Origin: Hamadaea sp.
GTDB lineage: Bacteria > Actinomycetota > Actinomycetes > Mycobacteriales > Micromonosporaceae
DNA length: 62,200 bases
Reading direction: 5' to 3'
Assembly (NCBI RefSeq): GCF_013362815.1
Contig: NZ_JABFVK010000028.1
Coordinates: 1-62,200, forward strand
Shown piece by piece: positions 7,728 through 16,290 of the stretch. Below the pieces are notes generated by a model. It searched no databases. It was not told the DNA's origin and worked only from the letters and a program-made list of their open reading frames with translations. How positions within the stretch are numbered: position 1 is the stretch's first letter; each line of letters opens with the position of its first letter. A program made the position numbers and the translations under genes.

Positions 7728-9343
7728 TGGCTGACCTCCAGAGTTGGGCCGACGAACTGCTCGCGGCGTACGCCGGACTCGATCCGACCGGCGCGGTCGT
7801 CGAGGCGGGTGCGCAGGAACCGAATCGGCTGACCGATTACAGCCCGGCCGGGCACCAGGCGCGGGCCGACTTCGCCGCCGGCAAGCTGCGCGAGGTCGCC
7901 GGGATCACGGCCGAATCGGATCACGATCGCCGGCTGCTCGACCATCTCGCCGAGCGGCTGGAGTCACTGGCCGAGTTCCACGACAGCGGCGAAGACCTCC
8001 GGGAACTGCATGCCGCCGCGACCGGCCCGCTGGCGATGATCCGGCAGGCCGTCGACGCGGCCGTCCCAGCGGACGACGCCGATGCGGCCGCGCGGGAAAC
8101 CGGGTGGGCATTGGTCGCCGAGCGCCTGGCCGACGTGCCCCGGGCGCTGGCCGGGTACGCCGAGAGCCTGACCGTCGCGGCGAGCCGCGGTCACGTCGCC
8201 TCGGTGCGGCAGATCAACCTGTGCGTGGCACGCTGCGACGGCTGGATCGCCGACACCGAGCAACTCGTCGCGTCCTACGACGCCGGACCGCATCAGGCCG
8301 CACTGAGCATGGCAGCGACGTCCGCGGCGAAGGCGTACCAGCAGATGGCGACCTGGCTCAGCGCGGACCTGAGGCCGCAGGCGGACCCGAAGGAGGCCTT
8401 CGGCCCGGACCGGTACGCGGTCTGGCTGCGCAAGTTCCTGGGCGTGCGACCCGATCTGGTCGAGCTGTACGCGTGGGGCTGGGCCGAGGTGGCGGCGATC
8501 GAGGCGCAGCTGCGCGCGGAGGCCGAGGCGATCCGGCCGGGCGCCGGGCTGGGCGAGGTGCTCGACTTCCTCGACGCCCCCGGCGCACCCGGTACGCTCA
8601 CCAGCCCCGCTGAGTTCGCGGACTGGCTCCAAGGCGTCCTGGAGCGCACGGTGTCCGAATTGGACGGTACGCAGTTCGACATCCCGGAGCCGTTGCGGCG
8701 CATCGAATCCCGCGTCACGACGTCGGCCGGGACGATGTACATCGGGCCGTCGGCCGACCTGACCCGGCCGGGCCGCGTGTGGTGGCAGCTGCCGGACGGC
8801 GCGGAGGTGTTCCCGACCTGGTGGGCCTATTCGACCGTCTATCACGAGGGCGTGCCCGGACATCACCTGCAGCTCGGGTACGAGTCGTGGCGCAACCCGC
8901 TCGGGCAGCGGCTGAACCTGCTCGGCGGACTGTCGGCGGGACAGGAAGGCTGGGCGCTGTACGCCGAGCGCCTGATGGACGAGCTGGGCTGGTACACGCA
9001 GCCCGGCGCGCGACTGGGCTACCTGTTCGCGCAGCTGCTCCGGGCGGCCCGTGTCGTGATCGACATCGGACTGCATCTGGAGCTGCCCGACGACACGGGG
9101 CGTACGTGGACCGCCGACGCGGCCTACGAAATGCTCGCCAACCGCTGCCAGCAAGGTGGGTACGCGTCGTCGGAGCTGGCCCGCTACCTCGGCCGCCCGG
9201 CACAGGCGCTGGCGTACAAGGCGGGCGAACGGGTCTGGCTCGACGCACGTACGGCGTCGGGCCTTCCGTTGCGGGAGTTCCACCGGCGAGCGCTCGACCT
9301 CGGCTCGCTCGGGCTGGGGCAGCTGGCCGCCGCCCTGCGCTAA
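7727..9343 (+). CDS. DUF885 family zinc metallopeptidase-like protein
   Basis: A 538-residue DUF885 protein, a family related to M2/M3-type gluzincin peptidases. The region encoding YHEGVPGHHLQLGYESWRN (about 8838-8890) supplies the family signature HExxxxHH; downstream AGQEGWALYAERLMDELGWY provides the third zinc ligand region (EGWALYAE). No signal peptide is visible. The ATG overlaps the upstream stop codon, arguing for coupled expression with the D-amino-acid enzyme and perhaps for a shared role in turnover of D-amino-acid-containing peptides, which is inference. The stop overlaps the stop of the convergent DUF1918 gene. Confidence 0.88.
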   Translation: MADLQSWADELLAAYAGLDPTGAVVEAGAQEPNRLTDYSPAGHQARADFAAGKLREVAGITAESDHDRRLLDHLAERLESLAEFHDSGEDLRELHAAATGPLAMIRQAVDAAVPADDADAAARETGWALVAERLADVPRALAGYAESLTVAASRGHVASVRQINLCVARCDGWIADTEQLVASYDAGPHQAALSMAATSAAKAYQQMATWLSADLRPQADPKEAFGPDRYAVWLRKFLGVRPDLVELYAWGWAEVAAIEAQLRAEAEAIRPGAGLGEVLDFLDAPGAPGTLTSPAEFADWLQGVLERTVSELDGTQFDIPEPLRRIESRVTTSAGTMYIGPSADLTRPGRVWWQLPDGAEVFPTWWAYSTVYHEGVPGHHLQLGYESWRNPLGQRLNLLGGLSAGQEGWALYAERLMDELGWYTQPGARLGYLFAQLLRAARVVIDIGLHLELPDDTGRTWTADAAYEMLANRCQQGGYASSELARYLGRPAQALAYKAGERVWLDARTASGLPLREFHRRALDLGSLGLGQLAAALR

Positions 9344-9531
9344 CGTTCCCGGGGTTCCTCGATGTGCGAATCGGGGCCCGGGAACACCAGGCCCTCGTGG
9401 TCGTCCTCCCAGTGCACGAGGTAAGGCGGGGTGCCGTCCTCGTGGCGAAGCTCCATGATGACGCCGACCCGGCGGGCCTCCCCGACGTGGGCGCCTTCCA
9501 TGATCAAGCGATCGCCGACCTTGGCTTTCAT
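9340..9531 (-). CDS. DUF1918 small protein
   Basis: A 63-residue protein matching DUF1918, a small SH3-like barrel family widespread in actinobacteria: MKAKVGDRLIMEGAHVGEA, then RVGVIMELRHEDGTPPYLVHW and the acidic tail DHEGLVFPGPDSHIEE. No biochemical function is established for the family. The start at 9531 is fixed by the conserved MKA(K/R)VGDR beginning and by a G-rich ribosome-binding stretch just upstream. It converges with the DUF885 gene, the two stop codons overlapping, and is divergent from the universal stress protein gene. Confidence 0.88.
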   Translation of the reverse strand: MKAKVGDRLIMEGAHVGEARRVGVIMELRHEDGTPPYLVHWEDDHEGLVFPGPDSHIEEPRER

Positions 9532-9590
9532 CACCCCACCATAAGACCGGCCCCCGTTTCGGCGCGCGGCGTACGGGGGAAACGTGGCAC

Positions 9591-10445
9591 ATGAGCGCTC
9601 CAGTTGTCGTCGGCGTCGACGGCTCACCCTCCAGCCTGGCCGCCGCCCGTTACGCCGCCCGTCTCGCCGTACGCCGTCAGACCTCCCTCGACTGCGTGCT
9701 GGTGTACCAACCGGCCGTGTACGCATACCCCCCGATGGGCGGGATGGATCCCGGACTGCTCGCCGACGACCAGGTACGCGAAGACCTCGACCGGATGGTC
9801 GCCCACATCGGTGACGGGCTGCGTCAGGCGTACCCGGAGCTGACCGAGATCACCGCGCGTCAGGTACCCGGCGGGCCAGCCGCCGCCCTCATCGAGCTCT
9901 CCCGTACGGCCGCCGTCACGGTGGTCGGCAGCCGGGGCGTCGGCGGCTTCGAGCAGCTGCTGCTCGGCTCGGTCTCCAGTCAGGTCGCCGCACATGGCCA
10001 GGGCCCGGTCGTGGTGGTCCGACCTGTTTCTTCGGCGTCGGACGACGATGACGATGCCGGGACCGACCCCGATCCGGACGCCGGACCGGTGCTCGTGGGC
10101 GTCGACGGATCGGAGGAATCCCAAGCGGCGCTTCGGTTCGCGGCCGAGGAGGCGCAGTTGCGGCAGACTTCGCTGGTGCTGCTGCACGCGACGGACGACG
10201 GGCTTCCTGATGAGCTTCTTGACGCGGCTGCGGCCGAGGTCGCGGGGATTCCCGTGGAGAAGCGATCAGTGGCAAGCAAAGGTGTGGAAGACACGATGAT
10301 TTCGGCTTCGCGGACCGCCGGGCTGACCGTCGTGGGGTGCCGGGGTCGAGGTGGATTCGCGGGCGCGTTGCTCGGTTCGGTGAGCCGGGCCTTGACCCAT
10401 CACGGTTCCGGGGCGATCGGCGTCGTTCACAAACACGACCGCTGA
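9591..10445 (+). CDS. tandem universal stress protein (two UspA domains)
   Basis: A 284-residue protein with two UspA domains, residues about 1-145 and 160-284. Each starts with the conserved VVVGVDGS or VLVGVDGS strand-loop, and each carries the ATP-binding G-x2-G-x9-G(S/T) signature: GSRGVGGFEQLLLGSVS in the first, GCRGRGGFAGALLGSVS in the second. That places it with the ATP-binding tandem Usp proteins typical of actinobacteria, such as those induced by hypoxia or stress in mycobacteria. An acidic linker (DDDDDAGTDPDPDAG) separates the domains. No operon partner is obvious: a 442-bp structured gap follows. Confidence 0.93.
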   Translation: MSAPVVVGVDGSPSSLAAARYAARLAVRRQTSLDCVLVYQPAVYAYPPMGGMDPGLLADDQVREDLDRMVAHIGDGLRQAYPELTEITARQVPGGPAAALIELSRTAAVTVVGSRGVGGFEQLLLGSVSSQVAAHGQGPVVVVRPVSSASDDDDDAGTDPDPDAGPVLVGVDGSEESQAALRFAAEEAQLRQTSLVLLHATDDGLPDELLDAAAAEVAGIPVEKRSVASKGVEDTMISASRTAGLTVVGCRGRGGFAGALLGSVSRALTHHGSGAIGVVHKHDR

Positions 10446-10639
10446 TCTTCTTGCTGACAGCCGGCCGTGTGCACGACGCGGGGGTGCGGACGGTGCCCCT
10501 GGCCGGACGGCTGGTCTCCCGCCCGCATCCCGCGCGCCGTGCCGGTCTCCCGGCCTGCCACGGCTTAACCGACTCTGGGCCGACCGAGGTTACGGCTCCG
10601 GTCCGCCAATCGGAACCGCCTCGATGCGTACGCCGGGCA

Positions 10640-10767
10640 GGCAGACAGTCTGCCGATCCGTTGGGGGTCTTCGCAACCCGGACGTGCTCCGCCGAACGGA
10701 TGAGTCACGCCTCGTGTCGTGAAACTCACGCAGTAACGCTGCTTCGCCACGCTCGGAAGGGCGTGGC
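10640..10767. other. structure-dense intergenic stretch upstream of tetR
   Basis: Within the 442-bp gap 10446-10887 there is no convincing gene, but several short perfect hairpins follow one another: GGCAGAC-A-GTCTGCC (10640-10654), ATCCGTT (10656-10662) with AACGGAT (10695-10701), and GCCACGC (10746-10752) with GCGTGGC (10761-10767). This could be a structured leader or small RNA. I could not match it to a known riboswitch consensus. The first part of the gap (10446-10639) shows nothing recognisable. Confidence 0.35.
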
Positions 10768-10772
10768 GGTCG

Positions 10773-10823
10773 GTGGTACGCAGTGCACCTTACGGCGCTG
10801 CCATGACGTCGATGGCGTACCAC
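10773..10823. repeat. GGTGGTACGC-type inverted repeat, copy 1
   Basis: GTGGTACGC (10773-10781) pairs perfectly with GCGTACCAC (10815-10823) across a 33-base loop. The left arm and following GCACCT-ACGGCG match copies near 60397 and 62149, so these form a small dispersed family. Confidence 0.55.
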
Positions 10824-10857
10824 TCGCCGCGCGCCGGCGGGGCGGACACTGTAGACC

Positions 10858-10874
10858 GGAATGGTCCGTTCCGA
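10858..10874. promoter_or_regulatory. candidate TetR operator
   Basis: CGGAATGGTCCGTTCCG, with perfect CGGAA/TTCCG outer arms, lies 14 bases before the GTG of the tetR gene. Such palindromes are typical autoregulatory sites for this family. It also explains why an in-frame ATG at 10861 is probably not the start. Confidence 0.5.
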
Positions 10875-10887
10875 TAAGGTGATCGCT

Positions 10888-11556
10888 GTGACGCAAGGAC
10901 TCTCCGGCCGCCGAGCCCAGGCCGCCCGCAACGACGAGGCGATTCTCGAAGCAGCCCGCGAGGTCTTCCTGGCCGACCCCAAGGCTCCGGTGGCCGCAGT
11001 CGCCGAGCGGGCGGGCGTCGGCATGAGCGCGCTGTATCGGCGGTTCCCCGGCAAGGAGGACATGTTGCGCCGGCTCTGTCATGACGGCCTGCTGCGGTAC
11101 AACGCCGAGGCCGAGGCCGCGCTGGCGGGCGGAGAACACGGGTGGGGCGCGCTGGAATCGTTCCTGGGCAACGTGGTCGACGCGGACGTGCACTCGCTCA
11201 CCGTGCACCTGGCGGGCACGTTCACGCCCACGCCGGAGATGATGCAGGAGGCGAGGCGTTCGGGTGAATTGGCCACCCGGCTAGTGGAAGGCGCGCAGGA
11301 CGAACTGCGTCCCGGCGTCGGAGTGAACGACCTGGGGTTCGTGCTGGAGGCGTGTGCGGCGATCCGCGTACCGGACTCGGGGCGCACCAAGGAACTGCGC
11401 CGCCGCTATCTCGCCGTCATTCTCGCCGGTCTCCGCCGAACCGGTCTTCGCCGGACCGACGCGAGTCCCGATCTTCCCGGTCCGCCGCCTTCGGCCGACG
11501 AGGCGAACTGGCGGTGGCGGCGGGGACCCGTACCCCGTTCAGGAGATAACGGGTAA
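10888..11556 (+). CDS. TetR/AcrR-family transcriptional regulator
   Basis: A 222-residue TetR regulator. The N-terminal helix-turn-helix is clear (residues about 12-58: ARNDEAILEAAREVFLADP, then VAAVAERAGVGMSALYRRFPGKEDML). The C-terminal ligand domain is unlike any I can name. The start is placed at the GTG at 10888 because the in-frame ATG at 10861 falls inside a palindrome that looks like the operator. The C-terminus is Arg/Pro-rich and low in complexity. Immediate neighbours are the Usp gene upstream and the convergent NhaA gene; the target may be itself or a distant gene. Confidence 0.85.
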   Translation: MTQGLSGRRAQAARNDEAILEAAREVFLADPKAPVAAVAERAGVGMSALYRRFPGKEDMLRRLCHDGLLRYNAEAEAALAGGEHGWGALESFLGNVVDADVHSLTVHLAGTFTPTPEMMQEARRSGELATRLVEGAQDELRPGVGVNDLGFVLEACAAIRVPDSGRTKELRRRYLAVILAGLRRTGLRRTDASPDLPGPPPSADEANWRWRRGPVPRSGDNG

Positions 11557-11629
11557 AACGGGTCGTAACAACCATCATCTGGACGGCGGAATTCGGCACG
11601 GCGCGAGAGCTACCCAACCCGGAAAACCG

Positions 11630-13504
11630 CTAAACGTTGAGGATCACGGCTCTTGTCTTGGCCGCGTGCACGGCCGCCTTCAGCGAGTCGATGTCGTACG
11701 CGCCGTGGTGCCGCCGCCCGTTCACGAAGAACGTAGGCGTTCCGGCGACTCCACTGAGGTCGGCCGAGTCGACGTCCTCGGCGATGCGCGCCGCCCCTTC
11801 CCGCGTACGCAGATCCTCCTCGAACCGCGCGGTGTCGAGGTTCAGGCGTTCGGCGTACTGGACGAGGTCGGACAGGTCGAGATCGCCCTGGTGATCGAGC
11901 AGCACGTCGTGCATCTCCCAGAACGCGTCCTGCTCGGCGGCGGCCTCGGCGGCCTCGGCGGCGAGCTGTGCGTGCGGGTGCACGTCGGTCAGCGGCAGAT
12001 GCCGCCACACGTACGCGATCTCGGTCGCGCCGGACAACAGCTCCCGCATGATTCCCTCGGCCCGCCCGCAGTGGGGGCATTCGAAGTCGCCGTACTCCAC
12101 GATGGTGATGCGAGCGTCGGCCGGGCCGCGGATGTGGTCGCGCGCGGGGTCCACGTCGACGGCCAAGTCCACGATGGACTCCGCCCCGTCGGCCAGTGCG
12201 CGGGCCCGCCGAAGCGGCGACAGCATCGTGACGACCCGGAAGACGATCCAGGTCACCGCCGAGGCCAACAACCCCGCGACCAGTACGCCGAGCTTGGCCT
12301 CCTCCAGCTGGTCACCGCTGAACGCCAAGGTGGCGACCAGCAGGGAGACGGTGAAGCCGATCCCGGCGATGGTGCCGGCTCCGGCGACGGCCGCCCAGCC
12401 GACCGGGGGCCGAAGCCGTCCCCGCGACAGCCGGGCGACCAGCCAGGAGCCGCCGATGATCCCGATCGGCTTGCCGATCACGAAGCCGGCCGCGATGCCG
12501 AGCGTGATCGGTGAGGTCAGCGCCCGGCCGAGGAACTCGCCGTCGATCTTGATCCCGGCGTTGGCCAGTGCGAACAACGGCACGATGAGGTAGGAGGTCC
12601 AGGGCAGGTAGAGCGCCTGGAGCCGTTCGTTGGGGGAGACCGCCAGCCGCAGGCCCGCCCGGGCCTCGCGTTCGAGCTCGGCGGTCGGCTCCTCGCGGAA
12701 GGTGCGGAACAGGTCGGTCGCCCGTTCGAGCTCGCTCCGCGGCGACGGGTACGCGTACGTGACCAACCCGGCGACGAGGCCCACCACGATCGGGTCGACG
12801 CCGGAGCCGAACACGGCGAGCCAGGCGGCCACGCTGAGGACCAGGTAGACCAGGCCGGACCGGATACGGGCGATCCGCGCCGCGAGCATGAGCAGGAGGA
12901 AGAGCACGCCGAGCAGCAGTGGGCCGAGCGAGACTCCGCCGGTGTAGAACAGCGCGATGACGACCAAGGCGAGCAGGTCGTCGACGACGGTCACCGTGAG
13001 CAGGAAGGCCCGCAGCCGGTCGGGGAACCGGGGGCCGACCAGCGCAAGCATGCCGAGGGCCAGCGCGGTGTCGGTCGACATGGCCGCGCCCCAGCCGTGC
13101 GCGGTGCTCGAACCGGCGTTGATCAGCAGGTAGATCCCGATCGGCACGAGGATCCCCGCCGTTCCGGCGGCTAGCGGCAGGGCGAACCGGCGACGTTCGC
13201 GCAGCTCGCCGAGATCGAACTCCCGGCGGGCCTCCAGGCCGACGACGAAGAAGAAGAACGTCATGAGCCCCGAGTTGATCCACTCGCGGAGGCTCAGCTC
13301 GACGCCCCAACGTCCCAGGTGGAACGAGAACTCCGTCTCCCAGACCTGTTCGTAGGAGGAGAGGCTGAGATTGGCCCAGACGAGGGCGACGACGGTCGCG
13401 CCGAGCAGGACGGCCGCCCCGCCGGTCGCCGTACGCAGAAAGCGCCGCAGCGGCGTGTCCATGTTCCGCGTCCACGCCGTACGCAGCGTCGTCCCGTTGA
13501 CCAT
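11630..13504 (-). CDS. nhaA: Na+/H+ antiporter NhaA fused to a thioredoxin (DsbA-like) domain
   Basis: A 624-residue fusion. Residues about 15-430 are a complete NhaA antiporter, with STDTALALGML in the core and the paired ion-binding aspartates Asp175-Asp176 in TVVDDLLALV. After a linker, residues about 450-620 form a DsbA/thioredoxin_4 domain with active site CPHC (476-479) and a cis-Pro region at GVAGTPTFFVNG. The same fusion is known in other actinobacteria; the thioredoxin part probably lies on the cytoplasmic side, but its purpose is not established. ATG 13504 is preferred over the in-frame ATG at 13573 because GGGAGGTGG precedes it. That ribosome-binding site is part of one arm of a perfect 15-bp hairpin. 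Confidence 0.9.
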   Translation of the reverse strand: MVNGTTLRTAWTRNMDTPLRRFLRTATGGAAVLLGATVVALVWANLSLSSYEQVWETEFSFHLGRWGVELSLREWINSGLMTFFFFVVGLEARREFDLGELRERRRFALPLAAGTAGILVPIGIYLLINAGSSTAHGWGAAMSTDTALALGMLALVGPRFPDRLRAFLLTVTVVDDLLALVVIALFYTGGVSLGPLLLGVLFLLLMLAARIARIRSGLVYLVLSVAAWLAVFGSGVDPIVVGLVAGLVTYAYPSPRSELERATDLFRTFREEPTAELEREARAGLRLAVSPNERLQALYLPWTSYLIVPLFALANAGIKIDGEFLGRALTSPITLGIAAGFVIGKPIGIIGGSWLVARLSRGRLRPPVGWAAVAGAGTIAGIGFTVSLLVATLAFSGDQLEEAKLGVLVAGLLASAVTWIVFRVVTMLSPLRRARALADGAESIVDLAVDVDPARDHIRGPADARITIVEYGDFECPHCGRAEGIMRELLSGATEIAYVWRHLPLTDVHPHAQLAAEAAEAAAEQDAFWEMHDVLLDHQGDLDLSDLVQYAERLNLDTARFEEDLRTREGAARIAEDVDSADLSGVAGTPTFFVNGRRHHGAYDIDSLKAAVHAAKTRAVILNV

Positions 13505-13516
13505 CGGCGAAAGCCA

Positions 13517-13557
13517 CCTCCCGCGCTGATCGTAGGCATAAAGATCAGCGCGGGAGG
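13517..13557. promoter_or_regulatory. 15-bp hairpin covering the nhaA ribosome-binding site
   Basis: CCTCCCGCGCTGATC (13517-13531) and GATCAGCGCGGGAGG (13543-13557) are perfect complements with an 11-base loop. On the minus strand the proximal arm contains GGGAGG, the Shine-Dalgarno of nhaA, so the hairpin could control translation, end the transcript of the upstream hydrolase, or both. There is no T-run. Confidence 0.6.
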
Positions 13558-13591
13558 CCGGATGGAGACCCATCCCACGAGGGGGAATAAG

Positions 13592-15356
13592 TCAGACGGC
13601 CCGGACCTCGATCTCGTCGAGCATCGACCAGGCGCTGCCCCCGTCGACGGTGACCCGGACATAGCGCCCGGTGAGCGAGAGCGAGATCAGCTTGTAGTTC
13701 TTGATCTGGTTGACCGAGTTGACGGCGGGCAGGGTGACCGTGCCGGCCGTCGTGTAGCTGCTGCCGGTCGCCGAGACCTCGTACTTCACCGAGGTCGGCA
13801 GGAAGACGTAGTCCGGGCGTACCTGGAGCCAGCTGCTCGTGAGGGAGTTGATCGTCCGGCTCGTGCCGAGGTCGATCACGAAGGTGTAGCTGCCGACGGC
13901 GTTGCGGCCCTGCCACGGCGCGCCGTAGAACGGGCCGGTCGCCTTCACCCCGTCGGTCAGCTCGACGCCGCCCGTGTCCGGGTACGACGCGTTGGCCGCG
14001 ATGGACGAGGTGTAGGTCTTCCCGGCCGCCCAGTTGGTCGAGTAGACCGGGGCTGCCGGAGTGGTGACGTTCGCCGTGGTGGCCGCCGCCGACAGGTTGC
14101 CCGCGCCGTCGAACGCCTTCACGGTGTAGCTGTACGCCGTCGAGCCGTCCAGCTGCTGGTCGGTGAAGCCGGTGGCGCTACCGTGCTTGGTCGCCACCAG
14201 ATCACCGCCCCGGTAGATGTTGTACCCGGCGACGCCGATGTTGTCCGTCGGAGCGGTCCAGGTCAGCGACACCGTCTGCGAGTTGGTCGCGGTCGCCGCC
14301 AGCGAGGTCGGCGTACCGGGGACGGTGGTTTCCACGACGCCGTTGGTCAAGTAATTCCGATAGGTCGCGTCGTAGTACGTCGAGTAAGGCGCAAGCGGCG
14401 ACTGGTAGTGGTCGTAGGAGAAGGCCCAGTAGCCGCTCACGTAGGAGGAGACCGCCGCCATGTCGGTGACGACGTCCTTGATCGGCATCGGCTGGAAGCC
14501 GGACGCGCCCAGCACGAAGGTCTCCACGTCGTCGTAGAGCAGCGTCGCCGGGCGGGCTGCCGTGATGGCGTTCTTGGTAGCGCTGAACCACGAGGCCAGC
14601 TGCGTACTCGTGGCGTGGCCGGCGCCCACGCCGTCCTGCAGGGCGATCGCGTCGATCGGCGCGGTGCCCAGGATGCGCGTCCACATGGACTGCCAGCCCG
14701 TCGGGTCGAGCGTGCCCGTCAGGTTCGCGTTGTAGAACGGCGAGGTCACGACCGGCAGGCCGGGGCTCAGCGTGTGCAGGTGCCCGATGACGTCGGCGTA
14801 GAAGCCGGCCAGCGCGTCCTGCTGCGCGGTCGTCTGGAAATGCAGGTTGTCCGCCTCGAACGGCAGGTACCAGCCCGCGAAGGAATCGTAGGGGCCGTAG
14901 TTGGACCACAGCTCGTCGGCGAGGTTCTCGGCCAGCGTCGCCTCGTTCGCCAGCCAGGTGGCGTTGTCGGCGTAATTGGTCCACCAGTCGTCGTTGATCT
15001 GGAGTCCCACGTAGACGTTCACCCCGGCCGTCTCGGCCTTGCTCAGGATGCGGTCGGGCACCTCGGTCGCCGTCGACTTGGTGTACCCGCTCAGCCCGGT
15101 CGAATAGGTGGCGGTGTGGTGCTTGCTGTCGGCGGTCCACTGGATGACCTGGGTGGTCATGCAGGCGTTCGTCAGGTAGGTGTACTCGTTGGCCAGCTGC
15201 GTGTTCGTCCAGCCGTCGGCCAGCGCGGGCTGGATGAACGAGCCCGCGAGCCGCGGGGTGGTGGTGCAGGTCACGGCGTGCGCGGCGGTCGGGACGACCA
15301 GAGCCGTCCCGGCCAGCGCCGCCACGGTCATCAGGCGGTACAGCGTTCGGTGCATG
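13592..15356 (-). CDS. secreted DUF4434 glycosidase-like protein with FN3 and F5/8C domains
   Basis: A 588-residue exported protein. The signal peptide ends at about residue 26 (VVPTAAHA). Residues about 30-330 match DUF4434, a TIM-barrel family resembling glycoside hydrolases (SFIQPALADGW, FAGWYLPFEADNLHF, IDAIALQDGVG). A fibronectin type III domain follows (about 335-425), and the last 150 residues are an F5/8 type C (discoidin-like) sugar-binding domain (YPDTGGVELTDGVKATGPF; end of domain SAWSMLDEIEVRAV). ATG 15356 is preceded by GGAGG. It starts 10 bp after the kinase gene and is the last gene of the amino-sugar operon, so it most likely attacks the polymer whose products the ABC system imports. 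Catalysis by DUF4434 is inferred from fold. Confidence 0.82.
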
Positions 15357-15366
15357 CAAACCTCCA

Positions 15367-16290
15367 TCAGGTTCGTTCTGCTTGCGCTGCTCGGGCCGCT
15401 CCCGCTACGACCGCTGCCGGTCCCCAGGCAGTGGTACGCACAACGGCGTGCCCGGTTTCGCCAAGTGAGTTCGCAGTCACCTCCTTGCGTACGGTCGACA
15501 GGTATCGGTCGCCGAGGTTGAGCACCCCGCCGCCGAGGACGATCGCGACCGGGTCCAGCAGCGTCGCAGCCGCGCCTAGTCCGGCCCCGAGCACATGTGC
15601 GCCGAGATCGATCGCCGCTATTGCGGCGGCATCGCCGGCTGCGGCCGCAGTGGCGACCGCCTCCAACGGAGGCGCATCGCTTCGCCCGGCCCGGACGGCG
15701 TAGTCGGCGGCGATCGCCGGGCCGGCGGCGTACGCCTCGACGTGGTCCACTCCGCCGCACCCGCACGGGCGGCCGTCCCGGACGGCAGACGGCAGGTGAC
15801 CGACGCTCCCGGCGAGGCCGTGTTCCCCGGTCAGCAGTACGCCGTCCCGCAAGAGTGCGCCGCCGACTCCAGTCCCGGCCGCGACGACGAGGACCGTTCC
15901 GGATTCGCCGGCGGCCTCGCCGACAGCCATCGCGTGGACGTCGTTCAGCACGATCGTGCGTACGCCGAGCGCCGCCTCGAACGCGCCCCGGACGTCCGTC
16001 CCGAGCCAGCCGGGCAGTGTCGCCGTCGCATGACTGATCCGCCCGGCCGGATCGACCGCGCCCGCCGTGCCGATGCCGCAGGCTGCGATGCCGATCCCGG
16101 TGGCTGCTTGGTGCGCCGCGCCGATCGCGGCGGCGAGAATCGCGTCTGGTCCGTCGGCCGCCGGAGTCGGTATGCGAACCAGTTCACCGAGTACGCCGTC
16201 GGCCCCGACTGCGGCCGCCAGGATCTTGGTGCCGCCGATGTCGACGCCGACCACCGGCGAACTCCCTGGTGAACGAGGCGCGCTGCTCAC
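15367..16290 (-). CDS. ROK-family sugar kinase, probable N-acetylmannosamine kinase
   Basis: A 307-residue ROK protein without a DNA-binding domain, hence a kinase rather than a regulator. The ATP site VVGVDIGGTKI is at residues 13-23; the ribose/phosphate loop VVAAGTGVGGALL and the active-site aspartate in IVLNDVHAMAVGE are present. The ROK zinc motif CxCGxxGCxE reads CGCGGVDHVE here, so the third cysteine is replaced by histidine. The GTG start overlaps the NanE stop as GTGA. Placement beside nanE strongly suggests the substrate is ManNAc or a related N-acylhexosamine, giving the 6-phosphate. Glucokinase cannot be excluded from sequence alone. Confidence 0.85.
   Translation of the reverse strand: MSSAPRSPGSSPVVGVDIGGTKILAAAVGADGVLGELVRIPTPAADGPDAILAAAIGAAHQAATGIGIAACGIGTAGAVDPAGRISHATATLPGWLGTDVRGAFEAALGVRTIVLNDVHAMAVGEAAGESGTVLVVAAGTGVGGALLRDGVLLTGEHGLAGSVGHLPSAVRDGRPCGCGGVDHVEAYAAGPAIAADYAVRAGRSDAPPLEAVATAAAAGDAAAIAAIDLGAHVLGAGLGAAATLLDPVAIVLGGGVLNLGDRYLSTVRKEVTANSLGETGHAVVRTTAWGPAAVVAGAARAAQAERT

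Noticed and set aside
10446-10860. Known riboswitch (cobalamin or cyclic-di-AMP type) upstream of tetR
   Set aside because: Several stems exist but none of the conserved cores I know could be placed.
13505-13573. Longer NhaA N-terminus from ATG 13573
   Set aside because: It would encode the hairpin as protein, and the better ribosome-binding site precedes ATG 13504.
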